Positions 28,505-36,962 of a stretch of DNA of 64,000 nucleotides are shown here, in pieces. Below the pieces are notes generated by a model. The model was given only the letters and a program-made list of their open reading frames with translations, did no database searches and was not told the DNA's origin. Source of the DNA: an uncultured Anaerolineales bacterium (GTDB lineage: Bacteria; Chloroflexota; Anaerolineae; Anaerolineales; UBA6663); NCBI GenBank assembly GCA_937952305.1, contig CALFZO010000052.1, positions 124,001-188,000 of the forward strand. Direction: 5' to 3'. Both the position numbers and the translations under genes were made by a program. Within the stretch, counting starts at the first letter, position 1. Every line of letters begins with the position of its first letter.

Positions 28505-29665
28505 TTAGGCGGACTGGGCGGCGGGCAGCAGGCGGGATCGCACGGTCAGCCGGCCGCGCTGCCTGAGCCGGCGCACGGCGGCCTGGAAGACGGCCTGCAC
28601 CAGCTGCGCGTGCGTCCAACCCTCCGCCTCGGCGCACAGGGTCAGATCGCTGATCGACGTGATACCGGGCAGCGCGTTGATCTCCAGGATCATGGGCTGC
28701 AGGTTGTTGTTCACGTCCAGCCGGAAGTCCACGCGGGCGACATCCCGGCAGCCGCAGGCCCGGAAGGTCTCCACCGTCAGCCGGCGCACCTCGGCCGCAA
28801 CCGCCTCCGGCAGCGGCGCCGGGCACAGGTTGCGGTAGCTGTCGGCCAGGTCGACCTTGAGCTTGTACGAGTAGAACGGCTCGGTGCCAGCCGGGTAGAC
28901 TGAGTAGTCGACCTCTGAGATCGGGAAGAGATGCAGGTCTTCGTCGGGCGTGCCGTCCAGGCGCAGATTGCCCACCAGGCCGCAAGTGACGTCGCGGCCC
29001 TCGATGTACTCCTCCACCAGCACCGACTCGTTGTAGGCGCCGAGCAGGTAGGCGACCTTGGCGCGCAGGCTGGCCTCGTCGCGCAGCCTGGCGTCGCTGT
29101 GGATGCCGATGCCGGTGCCCTCGCGGTTGGGCTTGACGAACAGCGTCGCGCCGGCCGCCAGCCGGGCCCGCAGGCGCGGGTCGAGCGGCTGGTCGGCGGC
29201 GAAGAACTCCTGAAAAGCCGGCGTCGGCAGGCCATAGTAGTGCAGGACGCGTTTGGTCATGGCCTTGTCCAGGGTGATGGCCAGGGCCATCACGCGGCTG
29301 GCCGTGTACGGCACGCCCATCATCTCCAACAGGGCCGGCACCTGGGCCTCGCGCGAGTCGCCGCGGAAGCCTTCACAGGTGTTGAAGCACAGGTCGACCG
29401 GGTGCTCGGCCAGGCGCTGCGGCAATTCGGCGTTCCCCTCGAAGGCCACCACCGAGTGCCCCAGGGCGCGGATCGCGGCGCAATAGTCCTCGACGTTGGT
29501 CATCGAGTCGAGCTCGGCCAGGGCGTCCTTGGGAGCGCTGCCGTTCAGGCTGGGCGCGTTCTCTTTGAGGTTGTAGAGGACGGCGACGCGCAGGCCCTCG
29601 CCCCCGCCGCCGACGGCGGACGAGGCGAGGGACGATGACGATTCAGATGGGTCTGAGGTAGACAC
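28505..29665 (-). CDS. D-Ala-D-Ala-ligase-like ATP-grasp enzyme (first copy)
   Basis: The 386-residue protein starts at GTG 29665 (STSDPSESSSS, a short Ser-rich tail), four bases after the aminomutase stop. GGAGAAG lies inside the end of that gene. Key blocks are CFNTCEGFRGDSREAQVP, ALAITLDKAMTKRVLHYYGL, LFVKPNREGTGIGIHSDA, VLVEEYIEGRDVTCGLVGN and VDFRLDVNNNLQPMILEINA. This is the complete ATP-grasp set of a Ddl-like enzyme. The close paralogue downstream suggests two successive ligations or a heteromer. No murF or other cell-wall genes are near, which argues against housekeeping Ddl. Confidence 0.85.
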   Translation of the reverse strand: MSTSDPSESSSSLASSAVGGGGEGLRVAVLYNLKENAPSLNGSAPKDALAELDSMTNVEDYCAAIRALGHSVVAFEGNAELPQRLAEHPVDLCFNTCEGFRGDSREAQVPALLEMMGVPYTASRVMALAITLDKAMTKRVLHYYGLPTPAFQEFFAADQPLDPRLRARLAAGATLFVKPNREGTGIGIHSDARLRDEASLRAKVAYLLGAYNESVLVEEYIEGRDVTCGLVGNLRLDGTPDEDLHLFPISEVDYSVYPAGTEPFYSYKLKVDLADSYRNLCPAPLPEAVAAEVRRLTVETFRACGCRDVARVDFRLDVNNNLQPMILEINALPGITSISDLTLCAEAEGWTHAQLVQAVFQAAVRRLRQRGRLTVRSRLLPAAQSA

Positions 29666-29669
29666 GCGC

Positions 29670-31070
29670 TTACTTCTCCGTTCCGGTGAGTTGCGGCGGC
29701 TCGGGCGCGTCGTCGGCCTGGCCTTCGATCAGGCCGGGCGCATGGCCGATGCCCAGCGGCTGCCACTTTTTGTCGTCGGCCTTCAGGCGGTGGGTGCCGC
29801 CGCCGCGGGCGTGCACGTCGTCGAACTTGGCCGGCTTGATAAACATGTCCCGGCCCTGCAGGAGGCCGAACACCCCCTCCTGGCCAGGCTCCGGCCGCGG
29901 CAGCACCTTGTCTTCCAGCGGCGCCACCGCGTGCGGATTGTAGTCGTCCGGCTCAGTGTAGGTGGTGATGAAGCCCTCGTAGTTGCGCAGGATGACCTTG
30001 CCAGGCGCCTGCGAGACGACGTAGTTGGGCATCACCGGGATCTTGCCGCCGCCGCCCGGGCCGTCGACAATGAAGTGCGGCACGGCATAGCCGGAGGTGT
30101 GGCCGCGCAGGCCCTCGATGATCTCGATGCCCTTGGCCACGGTGGTGCGGAAATGGCCGGCGCCCTCCACCAAGTCGCACTGGTACAGGTAGTATGGCCG
30201 GACGCGCATCCGCACCAGGTCATGCACCAGCTTGCGCTGGATGTGGACCGAGTCGTTGACGCCGGCCAGCAGCACGCTCTGGTTGCCCAGCGGCACGCCG
30301 GCGCGCGTCAGCCGGTCGCAGGCGTCGGCCAATTCACCCGAGATCTCGTTGGGGTGGTTGACGTGGATGTTCATCCAGATCGGGTGGTATTTCTGCAGCA
30401 TGTCGGCCAGCTCAGCCGTGACGCGCATCGGCAGGAAGACGGGCACGCGCGAGCCGAGCCGGATGATCTCGATGTGCGGGATGGCGCGCAGCCGGCTGAT
30501 GATCTCTTCCAGCAGCTTGGGCGCCAGCACCAACGGATCGCCCCCGGAGAGCAAGACGTCTCGAACCTGGGGCGTGCGTTCCAGGTATTCGATCTGGGCT
30601 TCGAACTCCTTGCGCGAGAAAGTCTGAGTGGGGTCGCCGACGATACGCGAGCGCGTGCAGTAGCGGCAGTAGGACGCGCACTGGGTGGTGACCAGCATCA
30701 GCACCCGGTCCGGGTAGCGGTGCACCAGGCCGGGCACGGGCGAGTGGCGGTCCTCGGCCAGCGAGTCCTCCATCATCGACTTGAACGGCACCATCTCGCG
30801 GGCCGTCGGGATCACCTGCTGGCGGATCGGGTCGTGCGGATCGGCCGGATCGATCAGCGAGGCAAAGTACGGGGTGATATCCACCCGGAACAGGTTCTTG
30901 GCGGCCAGGGCCTCGCGCTCGGGCTCGCTCAGGTCCAGCACCTGCGCCAGCTCGCCGACGGTGTTGAGGCGGTTGGACATCTGCCAGCGCCAGTCGTACC
31001 ACTTCTCGTCCGGGATGTCGGCGTAGTGTTTGGCGCGGCGGCCGCGCGGGAAGGGAGTTGCGGAAGTCAT
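29670..31070 (-). CDS. kamA: Lysine 2,3-aminomutase (radical SAM, KamA/AblA)
   Basis: The enzyme converts L-alpha-lysine to L-beta-lysine using an iron-sulfur cluster, SAM and PLP. The 466-residue protein has CASYCRYC (C131, C135, C138), which binds the 4Fe-4S cluster, and LSGGDPL for SAM. GPGGGGK holds the PLP lysine (K343). The two aspartates that bind the lysine side-chain amine in the clostridial enzyme (D293, D330) are kept as D299 (YQCDLVEG) and D336 (IVDGPGG). This supports lysine rather than glutamate as substrate. The C-terminal 60 residues are a charged tail. The start at ATG 31070 has AAAGGAG on the minus strand. It heads an operon with two ATP-grasp genes and a GNAT gene. Confidence 0.92.
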   Translation of the reverse strand: MTSATPFPRGRRAKHYADIPDEKWYDWRWQMSNRLNTVGELAQVLDLSEPEREALAAKNLFRVDITPYFASLIDPADPHDPIRQQVIPTAREMVPFKSMMEDSLAEDRHSPVPGLVHRYPDRVLMLVTTQCASYCRYCTRSRIVGDPTQTFSRKEFEAQIEYLERTPQVRDVLLSGGDPLVLAPKLLEEIISRLRAIPHIEIIRLGSRVPVFLPMRVTAELADMLQKYHPIWMNIHVNHPNEISGELADACDRLTRAGVPLGNQSVLLAGVNDSVHIQRKLVHDLVRMRVRPYYLYQCDLVEGAGHFRTTVAKGIEIIEGLRGHTSGYAVPHFIVDGPGGGGKIPVMPNYVVSQAPGKVILRNYEGFITTYTEPDDYNPHAVAPLEDKVLPRPEPGQEGVFGLLQGRDMFIKPAKFDDVHARGGGTHRLKADDKKWQPLGIGHAPGLIEGQADDAPEPPQLTGTEK

Positions 31071-31307
31071 GGGGCGTTCTCCTTTCAATGGCTCCGTCAC
31101 AGCGACCAATCAAACGGCTAACAAGGAGACGACGGGAAAGGAGAGGGCGGATCGTGGTCGGGGCGGAAGAAGCCGGCGGTGGGCGCCGACACCGGGTCCG
31201 GCAAGGCGAACAGGCAAAAACACCGCGGCCAGAGGTCCATCTGGCGGGATTGTAGCAAGGATCATGGCGGGGTACAAGCAGACAGCCTTAAGATTTTGTT
31301 GGGCGGC

Positions 31308-31338
31308 TTGACTCTCCCCCCGTGGGAAGGTGTACAGT
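31308..31338 (+). promoter_or_regulatory. MerR-type promoter with 19-bp spacer
   Basis: TTGACT (31308-31313) and TACAGT (31333-31338) are 19 bp apart, longer than the normal 17, with an imperfect dyad CTCTCCC/GGGAAGG in between. This is the classical design of promoters that MerR proteins activate by DNA distortion. The MerR gene starts at 31359, so it probably controls itself. Confidence 0.7.
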
Positions 31339-31358
31339 CGGCCCCAAGGCAGGCGGGA

Positions 31359-32249
31359 ATGTTCAAAGTCGGCGATTTTTCCAAACTCAGCCGGGTCTCG
31401 GTGAAGATGCTGCGGCACTACGACGAGATCGGCTTGCTCAAGCCGGCCTGGGTGGACCCGGCCACCGATTACCGCTACTACGCGGCCGAGCAGTTGCCGC
31501 GCCTCAACCGCATCCTGGCGCTCAAGGACCTCGGCTTTACGCTGGACCAGATCGCGGGGCTGCTGCGGGCCGGCGACGACCTGACGGCCGAGCAGCTCCA
31601 GGCGCTGCTGGCCGAGAAGCGGGCCCAGATCGAACTAGAACTGCAGCGGCAACAGGCCCGTCTGGCGGCCGTGGAGGCCCGCCTGCGCCTGATCGCGGCC
31701 AAGGGCCCGTCGCCGTACGAGGTCGTCCTGCGCGCCGGGCCGCCCTTGCTCATGGCGACGCTGCGCAAGGTCGTGCCGACCGTCGACGACATGGAGGCGC
31801 TGTTCAACGACGTGGAGCGGTTTGTGGCCGGTCACGGCGCCCGCGCGGCGGCGCCGCCCCTGGCGCTGTATCACGACACCGAGTACCGCGAACAGGAGGT
31901 GGATGTGGAGGTGGCCATCCCGGTGACACGCCCGCTGCCCGCCTACGGTCCGCTCCTCACGCGCGAGCTGCCGGCCGTGGCCGCGCTGGCGTGCGTCGTG
32001 CACGTCGGCCGCTACACGACGATCGGCGCCGCCTCCCACGCCCTGTACCTGTGGGTGGAGGCCAACGGCTACCGCGCCGTCGGACCCAATCGCGAAGTCT
32101 ACCTGCGCTTTGGCGTCAGCGGCCAACTCGGCGAGGTGCCCCTGCCGCCGGCCTTCCTGACGCAGAGCGCGCACGAGTTTGTCACGGAACTGCAAGTACC
32201 GGTGGAGCCGGTCCAACTGCAGAAAGGCAGCCTATGGCCTACTACCTAG
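31359..32249 (+). CDS. MerR-family regulator with GyrI-like effector domain
   Basis: The 296-residue protein starts MFKVGDFSKLSRVSVKMLRH, the MerR winged helix, then YDEIGLLKPAWVD and YRYYAAEQLPRLNRI. A coiled coil runs over residues about 75-115 (EKRAQIELELQRQQARLAAV). The rest (residues about 125-290) is a GyrI/AraC-E-like ligand-binding domain, with VVHVGRYTTIGAASHALYLW and REVYLRFGVSGQ. This architecture is that of BltR/BmrR-type multidrug sensors. The preceding 19-bp-spacer promoter fits autoregulation. It is divergent from kamA (288 bp apart) and overlaps the next small gene, so either could be a target. Confidence 0.9.
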   Translation: MFKVGDFSKLSRVSVKMLRHYDEIGLLKPAWVDPATDYRYYAAEQLPRLNRILALKDLGFTLDQIAGLLRAGDDLTAEQLQALLAEKRAQIELELQRQQARLAAVEARLRLIAAKGPSPYEVVLRAGPPLLMATLRKVVPTVDDMEALFNDVERFVAGHGARAAAPPLALYHDTEYREQEVDVEVAIPVTRPLPAYGPLLTRELPAVAALACVVHVGRYTTIGAASHALYLWVEANGYRAVGPNREVYLRFGVSGQLGEVPLPPAFLTQSAHEFVTELQVPVEPVQLQKGSLWPTT

Positions 32250-32539
32250 TAACCGCACGGCCGCGCCCGGAACTGCTGGCCGAACTCCGCCGCCGCCTGG
32301 ACCAGGGCGAGATCCGGATCATGCGGCCGTTTGGCACCGCCCTGCACGGCGGGCTGGACGAGGCCCGGCGGCTAGATCATGGCTGGACGGCCTGGGAAGA
32401 GGAAGACTACTGCCAACCGCCGCTGGCCATGGAAAGGGCCGCCGTCCTGGACAAGTACTTCACCGATCTGAGCGTCCAGGCGGTGACGGCCGGCGAGGGC
32501 TGGGCGCGCCTGGCCGACCGGCCGCGCCTATGGTCGTGA
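32234..32539 (+). CDS. Small protein of unknown function, coupled to the MerR gene
   Basis: The 101-residue protein (MAYYLVTARPRPELLAELRR...) begins at ATG 32234, inside the last 16 bp of the MerR gene, with AAAGG ahead of it. It has no signal, membrane segment or cysteine cluster. The composition is mixed helical with several Trp residues, and EEEDYCQPPLAMERAAVLDK is its most distinctive stretch. The overlap implies it is translated with the regulator. No family was recognised. Confidence 0.6.
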   Translation: MAYYLVTARPRPELLAELRRRLDQGEIRIMRPFGTALHGGLDEARRLDHGWTAWEEEDYCQPPLAMERAAVLDKYFTDLSVQAVTAGEGWARLADRPRLWS

Positions 32540-32721
32540 CCGACCCTGAGGCTTGTGGCCGCGACTCACCCGCGGCCCGGCCGAGACCGCCGCTCGCTTC
32601 CTTGATTCGTTCACGCCACCCCGGCCCGGTCTTCACCGGGGTCAACTCCAGCCGGGGTTCAATCTCTGCCGCGATGCCCTTACGCCGGCCTGACCGGTGA
32701 GGCAATAAGGAGAAACCATTG

Positions 32722-33750
32722 ATGCGTTACCAACTGTTGGGCCGCAGCGGCCTGCGCGTATCCGAGTTGTGCCTGGGCACCATGACCTTCGGCGAAGACT
32801 GGGGCTGGGGGGCCTCCAAGGACGAGAGCCGCCGCATGTTCGAGGCCTTCGCCGCGGCCGGCGGCAACTTCATCGACACCGCCTGCAATTACACTGAGGG
32901 CACCAGCGAGCGCTACGTGGGCGAGTTCATCGCGCGCGACCGCGATTACTTCGTGGTCGCCACCAAGTACACGCTGCGGCCCAACCACGCCAACAAGCTG
33001 GACCCCAACCGGGGCGGCAACCACCGCAAAAACCTGCGCCGGGAGGTGCAGGCCAGCCTGCGCCGGCTGAACACCGACCACCTCGACCTGCTCTATCTGC
33101 ACATGTGGGACTACACCACGCCGGTGGAGGAAGTGCTGCGCGGCGTGGACGATTTGATCCGCGCCGGCCAGGTGCTCTACTTCGGCCTGTCGGACACGCC
33201 CGCCTACGTGATCGCCAAGGCCAATCTGCTGGCGCGCCAGTTCGGCCTGACGCCGGTCGTCGCGGCCCAGGCCCCGTACAGCCTGGTCAGCCGCGACCCG
33301 GAGCGCGAGCTCATGCCGCTGGCGCGCGAGGACGACGTGGCCGTCACGGTCTGGGGCATGCTCAACGGCGGCGTGCTCACCGGCAAGTACCGCGACGCCG
33401 CCGCCGTCAAGCGCTACGACTCGGTGTCCGAGCGCGGCCTGGGCCTGGGGGATGCTGTGGCCGCGCTGGCGCGCGAGATCGGGCGCAGCCCGGCCCAGGT
33501 GGCGATCCGGTGGGTGTACCAGCAGCGGGCCAAGGCCCAGATCATCCCGATCCTGGGCGCGCGCAACCTGGCCCAGCTGCAGGACAACCTGGGCGTCTTG
33601 GAGTTCACGCTGACCGACGCGCAGCTGGCGCAGCTGGCCTCCGTCGCCGAGTTCCGCCTGGGCTTCCCGCGCGGCTTCCTGTCCGACGCCGAGGTCCTCG
33701 GCCTGATCCACGGCGACACGCACCCGCTCATCGACAACCACCGGGTCTGA
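32722..33750 (+). CDS. Aldo/keto reductase
   Basis: Aldo/keto reductases are NADPH-dependent (alpha/beta)8 barrels that reduce carbonyls. The 342-residue protein keeps the catalytic tetrad D52, Y57, K82 and H127 (FIDTACNYTEG, ATKYTL, LLYLHMWD). The cofactor loop is near IPILGARNLAQLQDNLGVLE. AAGGAG lies eight bases before the ATG at 32722. An in-frame TTG just upstream is less likely. The sequence resembles the YajO/Tas-type subgroup; the natural substrate is unknown. Confidence 0.92.
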   Translation: MRYQLLGRSGLRVSELCLGTMTFGEDWGWGASKDESRRMFEAFAAAGGNFIDTACNYTEGTSERYVGEFIARDRDYFVVATKYTLRPNHANKLDPNRGGNHRKNLRREVQASLRRLNTDHLDLLYLHMWDYTTPVEEVLRGVDDLIRAGQVLYFGLSDTPAYVIAKANLLARQFGLTPVVAAQAPYSLVSRDPERELMPLAREDDVAVTVWGMLNGGVLTGKYRDAAAVKRYDSVSERGLGLGDAVAALAREIGRSPAQVAIRWVYQQRAKAQIIPILGARNLAQLQDNLGVLEFTLTDAQLAQLASVAEFRLGFPRGFLSDAEVLGLIHGDTHPLIDNHRV

Positions 33751-33769
33751 CCCGGCGCCGCTTAAACGC

Positions 33770-33807
33770 AAGGGAGGCGGCCGGCCTTGCGGCTGACCGC
33801 CTCCCTT
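33770..33807. terminator. Bidirectional terminator
   Basis: Stem AAGGGAGGCGG/CCGCCTCCCTT with a 16-nt loop, between the converging aldo/keto reductase and HtrA-like genes. Confidence 0.65.
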
Positions 33808-33836
33808 GACTCAGGCTGTTGCGCGCGGGCGGCGCC

Positions 33837-35477
33837 TTACGGCAGGCTGCCGACCACGTCGAACGTGTTCAGAATCTGGTCGAGCGCGTTGAGGTCCGCG
33901 TCGCTGACGATGTTGACGATCACCAGCAGCAGGAAGCTGGTCTGGTCGTTGATCGGGCGCGCCGAGAGCACGATCAAGACGTCGTCGTTGCCGCTGCACT
34001 CGGTAAAGACGTCGTACTTGCCTTCGTAAGCCGAGTCGGCGTAGTCGGCGCGCTCGCTGTACGTGCAGTCGCTGCGGAAGGCCTCGCGCCACAAATCCAG
34101 CATCTGGATGTAGCCGCCGATCTTGGCCAGGTCACGCGAGACGGCGAAGAGCACGCCGGGGGAGCTGTAAGTGTCAAAGCCGGCCAGGTCGGTGGAGGCC
34201 ATGACGCGCGCGAAGTTGAGCGTGCCGGCGCTGCCGGCGTCCAATTGCCATTGAGACTGGTCGATGTCGGTCCACTCTTCCGGCACCTCGACGATGATGG
34301 CGCTGGTCTCGTCGGTCAACTGCACGTAGCCGGTGTAGCCGTCGGTGGTCGTGCCGGTGTTGCCCTGGTCGACGCTGTCGTCCAGATTGTTGGCGAAGGA
34401 GTAGGTGACGGCCAGGGTGCGCTCCGGGTTGTTGAGCTGGCCGGCCAGGTATTCCTGCGTGCCAAAGCGCAGCACCTCGATCGACAGCGCGTCGTCGGGC
34501 TGGTGGCTGCGCAGGATGTCGCAGTACTCGGTCATCGTGCCGTTGCCGCCCAGGTTCAGGCCTTCCATCGTGGTGACGATGTCGCCGGGCAGCACGCCGA
34601 CGCCATCGGCCGGGGAGCCGGACTTCACCGACGAGACCCAGATGCCGGAGAGCGAGCCGTCGTCCGAGACCACGGCCTGGCCGTTGATGCCGATCGTGTC
34701 GACGTCGTCGCCGCCGGCCAGCTGGTCGATGATGCTGCGCGCGTCCTGGGCCTTGATGGCGTAGTACTGGTTGGTGCTGGAGCTGCCGGCATAGTTGATG
34801 CCGACCAGTTCACCATCGGTGGTCACCAGCGGGCCGCCGGAGTTGCCGGGATTGATGGTGGCGTCATGCTCGATGACGGAGGCCACCGAGGCCCAGCTGG
34901 ATTCGCCGTCGGCGCGCGCCTTGGAGACGATGCCCTTGGTGAGCGTGAACTCCGGGTCGCCCAGCGGGAAGCCGGCCGCATAAACTTCCAGGCCCACTTC
35001 CACATCGCCCTCGTAGAACTCTAGGAAGGGGAAGTCGGCGCCGTCCAACTGGATGACGGCCAGGTCCGAGCACTCCGAGACGCCCAGGACGCGGGCGTTG
35101 TACTCCTGGCCTTCGAGGTAGGCCTTGAGGCGTGCCGCTCCGGTGACGACGTGGTTATTCGTCACGGCGATGCCGTCCGAGCTGATAAGAAAGCCGGAGC
35201 CGGCGCCGGCCGCGTTGGCCTGCACGCCGACCTGCGGGTCCACAAACGTGCCCTGGGCCACGATCTGGATAGTGGCGGACTCGACGTCCTGATAATCGCG
35301 GATGGCGCCGGTGTCCGCGGGCGTGGCGGTAGCGGCTGGCCGGGTGACGGTGGGTTTGGGCGGCGCCGGGGTGTCGGTGGGCGCGGCCGCGGGCGTGCTC
35401 GGGCCGCCGCAGGCGACTACGGCGAGCACCAGCGCCAGCGGGGCCGCCAGCCAGCGACTGATTTTCAGTGACCTCAT
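33837..35477 (-). CDS. HtrA/DegP-like serine protease lipoprotein with PDZ and a C-terminal extension
   Basis: The 546-residue protein is a lipoprotein (LALVLAVVAC, C23) with a Pro/Thr linker to about residue 55. It has a trypsin-like protease with H109 (TNNHVV), D138 (SDLAVIQ) and S213 (NPGNSGGP), the full triad. A PDZ domain follows at about residues 270-365 (SPADGVGVLPGDIVTTMEGL). The last 170 residues (GYVQLTDETSAIIVEVPEEW onward) are a beta-rich domain I cannot name, common in surface proteins. It is expected to act outside the membrane in protein quality control. AAGGAG precedes the ATG at 35477. Confidence 0.9.
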   Translation of the reverse strand: MRSLKISRWLAAPLALVLAVVACGGPSTPAAAPTDTPAPPKPTVTRPAATATPADTGAIRDYQDVESATIQIVAQGTFVDPQVGVQANAAGAGSGFLISSDGIAVTNNHVVTGAARLKAYLEGQEYNARVLGVSECSDLAVIQLDGADFPFLEFYEGDVEVGLEVYAAGFPLGDPEFTLTKGIVSKARADGESSWASVASVIEHDATINPGNSGGPLVTTDGELVGINYAGSSSTNQYYAIKAQDARSIIDQLAGGDDVDTIGINGQAVVSDDGSLSGIWVSSVKSGSPADGVGVLPGDIVTTMEGLNLGGNGTMTEYCDILRSHQPDDALSIEVLRFGTQEYLAGQLNNPERTLAVTYSFANNLDDSVDQGNTGTTTDGYTGYVQLTDETSAIIVEVPEEWTDIDQSQWQLDAGSAGTLNFARVMASTDLAGFDTYSSPGVLFAVSRDLAKIGGYIQMLDLWREAFRSDCTYSERADYADSAYEGKYDVFTECSGNDDVLIVLSARPINDQTSFLLLVIVNIVSDADLNALDQILNTFDVVGSLP

Positions 35478-35558
35478 TGCAGTTTCTCCTTTGATAGACG
35501 TGTGACAAAGGCCAAGAGCGCCGGCTGGCGTGCGCCAGCCAGCGTCAATCCAGCGCTA

Positions 35559-35939
35559 TCACGGCAGGGCTGTGACAGCCGTGCCCATGGCGCGCAGGGC
35601 GATGCCGGCCAGGAACAAGCCCAGCACCGCATACATCAGCGCCTCGCGGCGCGCATCGCGTCCGCGCAGGTAGGCGAACAAGCCCGGCAGGCTGATGATC
35701 TGCACGACGCCGTAGAGGTAGTGCACCCAACCGCGGGCCGGCGCCAGGCCTTGCAGCGCCAGGAGCACGCCCACCCCGGCCTGCGCCAGGAAAAGCAGCT
35801 CGCCGATGATGATCACGCCCAGGAAACTGCCGCCAACACCCTGGTTGCGGGCAAACGCCCAGAAGCCATAGCCGCTGATCACCAGGCTGAAGATGAAACA
35901 GGCATTGGCCAGACCGTCGTGGAGAATATTGAGGGACAT
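35559..35939 (-). CDS. Small four-helix membrane protein, unknown
   Basis: The 126-residue protein has four hydrophobic helices at about residues 8-27, 38-62, 70-88 and 100-120. The start is MSLNILHDGLANACFIFSLV and the end GMGTAVTALP-like (RAMGTAVTALP). No catalytic or transport motif is visible. A minus-strand TAGAAT lies about 18 bases before the start. Neighbours on both sides are unrelated. Confidence 0.7.
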   Translation of the reverse strand: MSLNILHDGLANACFIFSLVISGYGFWAFARNQGVGGSFLGVIIIGELLFLAQAGVGVLLALQGLAPARGWVHYLYGVVQIISLPGLFAYLRGRDARREALMYAVLGLFLAGIALRAMGTAVTALP

Positions 35940-35985
35940 GGGTAACGAAGTGAGGGCATTCTACCATAGGCATTGCCCGCCACTG

Positions 35986-36897
35986 TTAGAGACGGTTGGG
36001 ATCGACGACGGACGGCCACCAATTGTGCAAAATGCCACCGCTCTCCCCGTCGGCATGCGGGAAATGTTGAAACCACCAGGTGTGGTGCGCCTGGATGTCG
36101 CCGCCGCCCCACTCGGCGCAATTGACCGGGCGCAGGCGCCGTTCACTCTGCGGAAAGTTGACCCAGCGATCACACGCGCTCGGCACAAAACGCGGGTTGC
36201 CCCAGTCGTAATCACGCGCGCTGTTGGGCGCGAAATGCACGTTGCCGCATTCGGCCCGGCCCGGATGGGTGAGATCGTAGCGCGTAAACTGCTCCCAGAG
36301 GTTGGCGTCGCCGCGCGTTCCCCGGAAGACGTGCGCGAGCACGGATTCGGCCCGATGGCCCAGATCCTCCAGCATCTCGCCCACGCCGCGCTCATAGTTG
36401 AAGCCCATGATCACAAAGCGGCGGCGCGGCGCCGGTGACCGGCCGCCCGGCCTGAGCGGCGGCGCATTGCACCAGACCGCGCCCGGCCCGGCCATGAGCG
36501 ACTCGTAGTAACCGGCGTAGGGGAAACCGAAGAGCCAGACTTCGTCGATGCGGCCGCCCTCCACCTGGGCGGTCACGTCGAACTCGTCCAGCAGGCGGTG
36601 ATAGTCCACGCCGTCCGGCTGATGGAAACCCGCCCGCCGGCGCCAGCACGCCAGGTAGCTCTCCGGCGTATAGACAAAACCGTCGGCCTTCACCGGAAAG
36701 CCGTCGACTTCGATCCGGTCGACGACCTCGAACTCGGCCAGACCGTGGCTGCCGACCAGCACGGCCGCGGCGTAACGCCGCGCCAGGTCGTCCGGGTCAT
36801 GCCAGCCCAGCGCCTGGCTGAGCGGGCGCCGGCCGGCCTCCGGGAGGCGCGGATTGTGGATGATCGCCAGGACGCGGCTGCGAGTCGGTGTCGGCAT
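35986..36897 (-). CDS. Protein of unknown function, 303 residues
   Basis: No family was recognised. The protein starts MPTPTRSRVLAIIHNPRLPE and has no signal peptide. Conserved-looking blocks are DEVWLFGFPYAGYYESLMAG and RRRFVIMGFNYERGVGEMLE, plus the Trp/His-rich end WGGGDIQAHHTWWFQHFPH. The pattern of acidic, histidine and aromatic residues could suit an enzyme or metal binding, but this is not shown. It lies 65 bp after the O-methyltransferase on the same strand. A minus-strand CATAGT sits eight bases before the ATG, so it may be leaderless. Confidence 0.7.
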   Translation of the reverse strand: MPTPTRSRVLAIIHNPRLPEAGRRPLSQALGWHDPDDLARRYAAAVLVGSHGLAEFEVVDRIEVDGFPVKADGFVYTPESYLACWRRRAGFHQPDGVDYHRLLDEFDVTAQVEGGRIDEVWLFGFPYAGYYESLMAGPGAVWCNAPPLRPGGRSPAPRRRFVIMGFNYERGVGEMLEDLGHRAESVLAHVFRGTRGDANLWEQFTRYDLTHPGRAECGNVHFAPNSARDYDWGNPRFVPSACDRWVNFPQSERRLRPVNCAEWGGGDIQAHHTWWFQHFPHADGESGGILHNWWPSVVDPNRL

Positions 36898-36962
36898 CGC
36901 GGCCCACTATGCCACAGGCGGCGGCAAAACAACATCGGACAAAAGGTGGAGCCGGCCTCCGC

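Noticed and set aside
27244..28566. A plus-strand open frame across the second ATP-grasp gene
   Set aside because: Antisense, with low-complexity composition; the minus-strand gene has full ATP-grasp motifs.
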